Positions 28,681 through 35,917 of a stretch of 35,917 nucleotides of DNA are shown here, piece by piece. The notes under the pieces are model-generated. The model saw only the letters and a list, made by a program, of their open reading frames with translations, was not told the origin of the DNA and did no database searches. Every line of letters begins with the position of its first letter. The first letter of the stretch is position 1. Made by a program: the position numbers and the translations under genes. The DNA is from Terramyces sp. JEL0728 (taxonomy: Eukaryota; Chytridiomycota; Chytridiomycetes; Rhizophydiales; Terramycetaceae): NCBI GenBank assembly GCA_027603945.1, contig JADIIU010000130.1, positions 1-35,917 on the forward strand, in the 5' to 3' direction.

Positions 28681-29971
28681 ATGACTACGGACGACAGTTT
28701 GGAAGGTTTAAAGAACAAGATTCTACATGAAACAAAGAATGTCGCTTCATTTGTAACTATCGGCCAAACGCTACACAAATTATATTACCAAGACAAACTT
28801 GTAAAGAACCAAAAGGAGTTTCTCGAATGGACAAAAATGAATTTGGGATTCTCCAAATCAACCACATACGAATACATTATCTCTTACAGAGTTTATTCGG
28901 ATATCGTTGCAAAACTCCCTGCCAACTTTGCCCCACCAATGTACCAGTCGCATTGCCAGCTACTATCAAAAGTCCCTGCGGAACAGCTAGTCGATGCTTG
29001 GATTGAAGTGAACCAAACTGCACCGAATGGAGTCATCACCACCGTAATCATTAGCTAACCTAGGCTGTTTTGGAAGCATATCTCGCATCAAGAAATTATA
29101 AAACCGAAAAGAAAGTTTCTCCGAAAAAGAAGAGAAAGCAAGAAAAACGGAGATTAAAGAAGACTGTTTCTGATAGTGAAGAAGAAGAAGAAGATCAGTT
29201 GGAATTTCCAACTACTGAGTCGCAAGATACCGTGGTGGCAGAACCCCTGGAATTGAACTTTGAATTCGACCAGCAAATTAAACAAGAGGAGCAAACCCCT
29301 CCAAAGAAAAGAGCAAGAATGCGTATTGAAAGGCCAAAGCTACCTTTTGACGCAGCATATGTGTACGAATTGGCGCAGAGAACTGTTACTGGACAAGAAT
29401 TTGACAAAGTATGTAAATCAACAGCAGAATTCTATGCGCTTGAACAAGAGACTTGGTATGGACGGATATATTGTGATCTCAGCTCATCTCTACCTTTTTC
29501 AACCACAGGCAATGACCAAGATACTGGTATTGAAAGGTTATTATCAGTCATTTTTACCAGATATGCGAGCAAGGAATACAACGAAGGTATCTTTATTATC
29601 AGGGCTGAATTTGGAGCCGACTGGTTTACCCCAATCCTCCAACATCCGATATGCATACTTCGTCACATTGATCCTCAAAAAAATGGCTTTAATTCCTACG
29701 TTGCTTTTTATATGGGTAGCAATGTTCTTGAATTTGCCAACTGTTTCAGAAATGTTGGTCTAATACCTGGCTTTAATAGTTGGTAATTATCCTTGATTCT
29801 AGGTCGTTGAATTTGTCGGCTAGCAAGCAGAGAATTGAACCAGCCCCTGTCGAACAAGATTTTAATAGTGAATTTATCAATGAGCAACATCTAGATCAGC
29901 CAATGGAGGATTTGTCCCAAGCTGCTAGTGTATTGTGCCATATGACCAATGGTCTAGATGATAAAGAATAA
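28681..29971 (+). CDS. DUF3102-like / degenerate phage Dam-like fusion protein
   Basis: Three exons: 28681-29043, 29064-29782 and 29803-29971, with two 20-nt introns; 416 residues. The N-terminal ~120 residues are helical (FVTIGQTLHKLYYQDKLV, WTKMNLGFSKSTTYEYIISY) and resemble phage-type DUF3102/plasmid DNA-binding regions. A basic linker (SPKKKRKQEKRRLKK, PPKKRARMRIERPK) looks like a nuclear signal. The C-terminal domain (about residues 220-380) resembles phage N6-adenine methyltransferases in layout: FDKVCKST, ETWYGRIYCDLSSSLPFS where a catalytic NPPY would be expected, and HPICILRHIDP ... VAFYMGSNVLEFANCF. The missing NPPY suggests loss of catalysis and use as a DNA-binding protein. The assignment rests on pattern only, so confidence in function is low; the gene model is good. 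Confidence 0.75.
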
Positions 29972-30152
29972 TGAAAATAGTTTTATATTTTACATTTGGA
30001 TGATTATTGGATTGCCACTGCTCTGACCCGAATATATTGAGGATGCTAGAGCTAGTTTGGCTCGCAACGCGTACGACGGAATAATTCGTGAATAGTAAAT
30101 TGAATGCTCATTTCCATCTGAGACTGTTTCATATAGTATAAACATAGCAGAT

Positions 30153-32282
30153 ATGCGTTGCAGCCAATCAAATAAGAGTAACAATGGAAATTTGCAAACA
30201 ATAACAACACTGCACCCAGTGAGCACTTTCCAGCGAAGGACACTACAGGTACGACAGGCAGGATCCAATATGGCTTCCATTATCGACACGCATGCGACAA
30301 GAATAAGACTGTACAGGAATGGAGACATCTATTTCCCTGGGAAAAAGATCCTAATAACGTCGTACATCAAGAACTTTGAGCAGGTAATTGCAGCATGACA
30401 AAAGTTTTTGACAGAGTGTTCACGGGATATACAATTAATTGGAGGTGTTCGCAGAATATTTGACATGAATGGGGCAAGAGTCAGGTCACTAGACGAGCTG
30501 CATGATTCACGTTTTTACGTAGCGACAAGTGGGGAGCCTTTCAAAAAAGTAGATTATTTAGTAGAAGAAGATCAGATCCCGCCTGTATTTATTGGAGTAA
30601 GCAGAGCAACATTGTCAATGCAGCAAACTTCCCAGTCTCAGACAAGCTTAACGCGAAGAAAAATCAATAGATCCACTGGGGGCTTGCTCACAGAAGACCA
30701 AAAGGCAGAAATCCGCAATCAGCATTCAGAAAAATCGTTATTTGGTCCATCAGTAACCGTTTCTAATCTAGTCAAAAGCATTCAAAATTGCTGTTTTTGA
30801 AAATGGAGAGCAAATGAATGAAGGAGTCAGACTAATATTGAATCACAGAAACTGTAAAACATTCGAGCAGGTACACGGTATTAATTACAGCTTTTAAAGT
30901 ATCTTTCGTCTTTGAAGATTTTAAAGAGCGGCCAGGTTCGAAAGATTTATGATGCAAAGTCTGGAAAGAGAATCAGAGTGTTGAATGATCTGCAACCCGG
31001 GCAAAATATTGTTTTATCCTCCTTTGATCCATTTAAAAAACTACCGTACCATTTCATAGATTTGGAGAGCAAGGTGCCAGTGATGAAAAAAGAAAAGCAG
31101 GTGCCAAAAATTGTCAGGTTCTATCCAAATGGCGACGCCTACCATTTAGGATTAGGGCTTACCGTTACCAAAAAGAGATTCCCAACGCTTTCCAAGGTAC
31201 CCACTATTAACCCAAGGTGTTGGACGTTTTAAACTCGCAAATTGAGCTAGTGACTGGTAAAATCCAAAAAATATACGCCTTGGATGGAACTAGAATATAT
31301 AATGTAGACGACTTGAGACCTAATGGCAATGTGCTGGTTGCAAATGATGATCCCTTCATTAAACTAAAGTACAATGTAATGGCAATTCAACATAATCATG
31401 GGCAGCCTGGGCTTAACGGAGCCACCTTGCGAAACGAGTATATAAACAAGATCCGTCCAATTACTCAACGTGGACGAGTAAGACACCATACAGAATCCGG
31501 TGATGTTCCTGCTTCTGAGACGGCTACTAAACCAAATACATCGCACAAGAGAAAAAAGAGCCACCAAGCGCAGGAAGAGCCATTGGAATCAGAAGAATAT
31601 GTTGTCCAGTCGTATACATCAACATTGAAACCAGCAGAGGAGAAACAAAATGGTAATTTGTATTGATTATAGCTCCAAAACACCAGGCACATGCTTCTGA
31701 AAAGAGACCTGCGCCAACAAAGTATAAAACAGTAAAATCAGCAGGAAAAGGTAAACCAGATGTAATGCAGATCATACAGTTAAAGCACATCAGGAAGAGA
31801 AACTAGCTGAAAAACACCAGGAACCCCCTCGAGAGAAGCAGCATGAAAAACAAGAGACTGTCCTTGAGAAACCGCAAGACACTCTCCGAGAAAGCACTCA
31901 AGAGAGAAATCAAGAGAAATCGCACGACAAAGCAAACGTTAGTTTTGCACTGGAAAAGAATCAAACACAACACCTATCAAGAAAATCAACCCCAAAGAAA
32001 GAATCTAGACCACCTTCCGCAATCCCTGAAGACGATGCCATCAAACATAAATCAGGCAGAGAAGAAGAAATACTAGAAACACCTACAAAGACCATGCAAT
32101 CAAATAAATCAATTGCAGATGCAAAGAGGGTAGAATCAAACCCCAATTCAGCAGCAACAACTCCAAAATTGAAGAAAGTCGCTCTTTCTACTTCTAAAAT
32201 TCCAAAATTATCATCATCAAGAACTAATTCTAATGAAGAAATTGTAGAAAGATCCAAATCGGCAGGCGCGACCAAGGTTTAG
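30153..32282 (+). CDS. Triple doublecortin-domain microtubule protein
   Basis: Seven exons: 30153-30383, 30405-30752, 30772-30870, 30891-31196, 31217-31652, 31673-31750 and 31771-32282, with 19-21-nt introns; 669 residues, or 630 if the ATG at 30270 is used. Three DCX domains occur in order, each with the motif set of the family: RLYRNGDIYFPG ... VRRIFDMNGARV ... EPFKKVDY; AVFENGEQMNEG ... VRKIYDAKSGKRI ... DPFKKLPY; and VRFYPNGDAYHLG ... IQKIYALDGTRI ... DPFIKLKY. The C-terminal ~300 residues are disordered, K/E/Q-rich, with coiled-coil potential. DCX proteins bind between protofilaments and stabilise curved or ciliary microtubules. In fungi they are known mainly from zoosporic lineages, so this supports a flagellated relative. 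An intron splits each DCX domain at the same site. Confidence 0.93.
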
Positions 32283-32456
32283 GTATGGTTGATAATAAAC
32301 ATTTTGGTAGACGTAATTTTGAGGCATGCTCTGCAACATGTTCTATACGAGTTCACGGGCACATTCAAGTGTTGCCTGGATTTATCAGCGGTTTGCAGTC
32401 AGAGTTGTAAATATGGTTTCAAGCTAAATGTCTACCAAATTTTTTCGTGATCTGAA

Positions 32457-34059
32457 ATGGACAAAGGAAAAACGATTGGCGGTTTCAATCCGCAGCACTT
32501 GTCAGAATCTAGGGGTTTCGATGGCAAGTAATCACTTATGCATAGGTAGTTATTCACTAAAACAGGTAAACGTGTGAGGAAAGCGATTCAGAGAAGAACC
32601 ATTGATTTCAACTCTAATATTATGCGTCATTTGCAGTTACGACAGGTAAACAAGTACGGGGATTACATTGCTTCACAGCCAGAATCTTCGTTTGTCGTCA
32701 ATTACTTGCCTCCTCTGGCTTATGAAACCAACCCAATAGCTTCAATCACAACAAAGTTCATTCATCAGTCCACTAATAAAGTAAGGTGCCCTATCAATGC
32801 AATAAAGGTTGTTTTTGTTTTATTTCTAGGCAATCTGTTTATAATTTAGGTATTCAAAGTTAATAGCAGTGGACTCCGGAAGGGAGAAGGTTGATTACAG
32901 CAGCAAGCAGCGGAGAATTTACTCTATGGAATGGCCTGACTTTTAATTTCGAGACTATTCTTCAAGCCCACGATTCCGCAATTAGAAGCATGAAATGGTC
33001 TCACAATGATACTTGGATGCTGAGTGGTGACGACTCTGGTAAGCAATTTTAATTGGAGGAATCATAAAGTATTGGCAGTCAAACATGAACAACTTGAAAA
33101 TTGTAAATGCTCACAAGGAAACAGTTCGTGATTTGTCCTTTTCGCCAAACGATTCAAAGTTTGCAAGTTGTTCTGATGATGGGACTATCAAAATTTGGTA
33201 ATATTTACTTATGCAGGTCGTTTAACGATGCTGAAGAAGAAAGGGTTTTGACAGGACACGGCTGGGATGTCAAATGTTTGGCTTGGCATCCGTTCAAAGG
33301 TATTTTAGCTTCCGGATCAAAGGATAACTTGGCAAAGATTTGGGATCCAAAGACTGGTAAGGCACTAGCAACACTTCACGGCCACAAGAATACTATTATG
33401 CAGTGCGAATGGAACAAGAATGGCAACTGGCTGTTAACTTGTTGCAGAGATCAATTGGTTAGATTATACGATATTAGAACCATGAAAGAAATGCAGATAT
33501 TCAGAGGTTTGCAGCACTAATTCCAGGTCACAAACGGGAAGTCCAGTCCATTTCCTGGCATCCAATACATTCAAATTTATTCTCTTCTGGTGGTTGGGAA
33601 GGCGGGTTGATGTTTTGGCTCGTTGGCCAAAATGATCCTGTAGTGTCCATTGAACAAGCACATGAATCATCAATCTTTTCTTTAGACTGGCATCCGTTGG
33701 GCCATTTGCTTGCCAGTGGAAGTAACGATCACACTACAAAATTCTGGACAAGAAACAGACCGGGGGATTTGATGAATGACAAGATCAACTTGACAAAGGA
33801 AGAAGCAGACTCATTAGGACTGATGGTTGAGAATATAACGCCAAACGAAGTAAAAGAGGAACAAGAAGGGTTGCCAGGTCTTCCTGGATTGGACAGCAAT
33901 AGGATACCAAGATACAGCAAAAAAGACAAGGAAGAAAGCAGTGGCGGATGGAATAGTCTTCCAGGACATAGAAACAACAGTCAGTCCGGCCAGCAAAATA
34001 ATTATCAAAACCAATTCCAGAATCAAAACCAACGACATGGATTTAACCAACGACATTAA
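32457..34059 (+). CDS. PFS2: PFS2/WDR33 polyadenylation factor
   Basis: Six exons: 32457-32523, 32566-32807, 32870-33038, 33059-33197, 33217-33506 and 33527-34059; 479 residues, typical of the yeast protein. The first two gaps are arrays of two and three micro-introns (listed separately); the other introns are 19-20 nt. The N-terminal block [20 protein letters not shown] and [15 protein letters not shown] are diagnostic, followed by seven WD repeats (from [20 protein letters not shown] to [17 protein letters not shown]). A Gly/Asn/Gln-rich tail replaces the long animal tail. PFS2/WDR33 is a core subunit of the cleavage and polyadenylation factor in the nucleus and, with Yth1/CPSF30, recognises AAUAAA. 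Many genes here have AATAAA overlapping or just after the stop codon, consistent with a working signal. Confidence 0.96.
32524..32565 (+). other. Two back-to-back micro-introns (GC-AG then GT-AG) in PFS2
   Basis: Unit 1 is 32524-32545 (22 nt, donor GCAAGT) and unit 2 is 32546-32565 (20 nt, GT-AG), meeting at AG|GT. Removing both joins GAT-G to GT-AAA-CGT and gives [14 protein letters not shown], matching WDR33/PFS2. The nearby GT alternative (GTAATC at 32528) leads to an immediate stop. Confidence 0.65.
32808..32869 (+). other. Three back-to-back micro-introns in PFS2
   Basis: Units 32808-32829 (22 nt, GT-AG), 32830-32849 (20 nt, GC-AG) and 32850-32869 (20 nt, GT-AG). Both internal junctions are AG|G(C/T). 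Removal of all 62 nt joins CPINAIK to WTPEGRRLI, as in every PFS2/WDR33 protein. Retention of the first or second unit brings stop codons. Confidence 0.72.
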
Positions 34060-34573
34060 TAAACATTGGTGTTAGATCCAGCTACCAGTTTGCAAGTGTA
34101 TTTTAACGATGAGTAATCAATGTTGGTCCAAAAGTCGTGTTGATGATTCATCTGTTTGTTTACAGATCCGGTGGCATTGTTAGCGACGATATTAAAAGGC
34201 AGAGCACTTTCCGTCGGCAACCACTATTAGTTTCTTGTATTGACCAAAGCCGTGTATTAAGTCTGTTACTTGGCGAACGGAAATCCGTATACTTTCCGTT
34301 GGCCACGTCGACTCACCCCATATCCGACTTGTTTCATCATCAAACACTCATACACAATAAAACTATGTTTCCAACACATTTAAAAAGCAATATCCGTACA
34401 TAAATCAGCATGTATTTCCGCCAATAGCCATATTTTTCCCCACCGACTTTCTCTTTTTAATTTTTAGGCGGAGACTCATTTCCCCCAATCCGCCGACTTT
34501 GATGAAACACAAAACACCGTGTCATTGATTTTTTCCACTATAAATACCAAACTAGATTTAGAAAACCAAAAAT
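34060..34573. other. Intergenic region upstream of the MFS exporter
   Basis: About 500 bp. It holds a TATAAATA at 34539-34546, AATAAA of the PFS2 gene at about 34058, repeated CCGACTT blocks (about 34322, 34440, 34493) and two TGAAACA heptamers in opposite orientation (about 34329-34335 and 34503-34509). An 88-codon frame at 34137-34403 is unlike the genes here and I do not call it. Confidence 0.5.
34539..34546 (+). promoter_or_regulatory. TATA box of the MFS exporter
   Basis: TATAAATA, 28-35 bp before the ATG at 34574. Confidence 0.55.
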
Positions 34574-35917
34574 ATGGACAAGGAAGAATCTGGTGTTCAA
34601 GTACTCCGAAATGAAACTGCAGTAGATTTGGATGAAGTGGCTGTCAAGCTAACTCCTTTTCAATTTATCTCTGTGTTTGTCTCGTTCGCGTTTTCTGTAT
34701 TCTTGGTTTCCCTGGACGGAACTATTGTGTCTACAGCTATCCCATCTATTGGAGCTGAATTCCATGCTTTTGATCAAGTATCTTGGATCGGTATTGCTTT
34801 TTTGCTGACATCAACTGCACTCTCGCCCGTGTATGGTGAACTGTGTAATATTTTTGGACGTAAACCTGTGTTTCTATTTGCAATTATTATATTTGAAGTT
34901 GGGTCTCTGATGTGTGGTATCGCTGGTTCTATGAACTTCCTGATTGCTGGCAGGGCTGTTGCTGGTATTGGCGGTGGAGGTATCTTTTCTTGCGTGCTGA
35001 TTATGATTGCGGATATTACGTCGCTCAGAGATTCTGGCAAGTACCAAGGAATCATTGGCGCAGTCTTTGGATTGTCTAGCGTTATCGGACCTTTGTTGGG
35101 AGGGATCTTTACCGACAAACTTACTTGGAGATGGTGCTTCTATGTCAACTTGCCTATTGGAGGTATTGCTGCCATTGTTGTGTTCATGTACTTGACTTTT
35201 CCACCACCAGAAGGTTCAATCAGAGAAAAATTGTACAAGATTGATTATATCGGTACTTTCTTTATTGTTGCTTCCACTGTCTTGATCTTGATTCCATTGG
35301 AATTAGGCGGATCTACCTGGGCTTGGAATGAACCAAAAACAATCATCTGCTTTGTCGTTGGAAGTATTCTTGCTATTGTATTTGTTTACGTTGAATTCAA
35401 AATCGCAAAAGAACCAATTATTCCACCAAGGCTATTCAATGACAGATCAGTTTCGCTTGCATTGTTGGCCGCTTTCCTTGTTGGATGTGCATTTATTCCA
35501 CTCTTCTTTTATGTTCCTACCTTTTTCCAACTTGTTGATGGAGAGAGTGCAACCTTATCTGGCTTGGAAAGTATTCCAATGATCTTTGGTTTAGTGCTTA
35601 CTGCAACTGTATCTGGTGCTTTGGTCGGTAAACATGGTAATTACCGTGTTTGGTTCTTTGGCGGAGCAGTGTTGCTCGCTGTTGGTCTATTTTTAGTGTC
35701 CAGACTTGGCCCTGGTACACCCAAAGTATTACAAATCATATTTTTATTCATTGGCGGTCTTGGTGTTGGTTCAATCATCCAAGTCAGAGTTTACGCTGTC
35801 CAAGCTGGTGTAGAAAGAGACGACATTCCTTCTGGAACTTCAGCTTCCAACTTTTTCTTGAACTTGGGCGGTACTTTTGGTTTGGCAATCTTTGGAACTG
35901 TATTTAACAATGCTCTT
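34574..35917 (+). CDS. DHA2-type MFS multidrug exporter, 3' end outside window
   Basis: Open for 448 codons without introns and cut by the right edge. After an acidic cytosolic start (MDKEESGVQVL) the protein has at least twelve hydrophobic segments of the 14-helix drug:H+ antiporter-2 family. Visible signatures are LDGTIVSTAIPSI in helix 1 (motif D1), GELCNIFGRKP (motif A), GRAVAGIGGGGIFS (motif B), VFGLSSVIGPLLGGIFTDKL (motif C, the antiporter motif) and WRWCFYVNLPIGG. It probably exports a toxic compound or siderophore across the plasma membrane in exchange for protons; the substrate cannot be told from sequence. It is the only long intron-free gene in the window, which may mean recent origin or transfer. 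Confidence 0.93.
   Translation, partial: MDKEESGVQVLRNETAVDLDEVAVKLTPFQFISVFVSFAFSVFLVSLDGTIVSTAIPSIGAEFHAFDQVSWIGIAFLLTSTALSPVYGELCNIFGRKPVFLFAIIIFEVGSLMCGIAGSMNFLIAGRAVAGIGGGGIFSCVLIMIADITSLRDSGKYQGIIGAVFGLSSVIGPLLGGIFTDKLTWRWCFYVNLPIGGIAAIVVFMYLTFPPPEGSIREKLYKIDYIGTFFIVASTVLILIPLELGGSTWAWNEPKTIICFVVGSILAIVFVYVEFKIAKEPIIPPRLFNDRSVSLALLAAFLVGCAFIPLFFYVPTFFQLVDGESATLSGLESIPMIFGLVLTATVSGALVGKHGNYRVWFFGGAVLLAVGLFLVSRLGPGTPKVLQIIFLFIGGLGVGSIIQVRVYAVQAGVERDDIPSGTSASNFFLNLGGTFGLAIFGTVFNNAL

Noticed and set aside
29990..30328. Minus-strand frames opposite the doublecortin start
   Set aside because: One can be spliced with a 23-nt intron into a ~39-residue peptide (MKQSQMEMSIQFTIHELFRP...), but there is no family and no independent support; left out.
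34137..34403. 88-codon frame upstream of the MFS exporter
   Set aside because: Starts at an internal ATG-like codon in an intergenic region with repeats; the composition is unlike the genes here and no homology is recognised.

Overview
The window is nuclear DNA of a compact, AT-rich eukaryote, most likely an early-diverging (perhaps zoosporic) fungus or a close fungal relative. A fungal-style PFS2, GTP cyclohydrolase I, a dipeptidyl aminopeptidase, a GDA1-type diphosphatase, a DUF4360 secreted protein, a DHA2 transporter and Kex2-type peptide precursors point to fungi. A triple doublecortin protein and ceramide glucosyltransferase argue against the crown yeasts and moulds. The species cannot be named from sequence. 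The outstanding genome feature is intron size. I could place 58 intron units by protein continuity, and all are 19-23 nt. Most are GT-AG, five are GC-AG and one looks like GT-GG. At four places two to five such units lie back to back with no exon between them.

Layout. Positions 1-2718: two minus-strand genes for disordered proteins with repeated short motifs. 3017-7908: three tandem minus-strand paralogues of a large seven-helix protein with a cysteine-rich ectodomain (family A, receptor-like). 8212-12569: a disordered zinc-ribbon protein, PYM, a DJ-1/HSP31-like enzyme and a JMJD6-like JmjC oxygenase. 12909-14160: ceramide glucosyltransferase. 14704-16645: a 39-residue CxxC protein and then four minus-strand genes for small secreted precursors made of repeated Lys-Arg-(Glu-Ala/Glu-Pro)-peptide units, like alpha-factor. 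16875-17809: a seven-helix receptor-like protein (family B) divergent from the last precursor. 17831-24586: DUF4360 secreted protein, GTP cyclohydrolase I, a Ste13/DPP4-type dipeptidyl aminopeptidase and a GDA1/CD39 diphosphatase. 24639-27959: three more family B proteins. 27980-34059: two small unidentified minus-strand ORFs, a phage-Dam-like fusion protein, the doublecortin protein and PFS2. 34574 to the end: a DHA2-type MFS exporter, cut by the window edge.

The most interesting biology is a possible peptide-signalling neighbourhood. Four diverged peptide precursors with Kex2 sites and Ste13-type spacers, seven receptor-like seven-helix proteins in two unrelated families, and a Ste13-like dipeptidyl aminopeptidase all lie within about 24 kb. 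Ligand-receptor pairing is inference. The back-to-back micro-intron arrays are the second striking feature. Gene density is very high, with convergent stops 6-7 bp apart, and TATA boxes commonly lie 24-36 bp upstream of the start codon.
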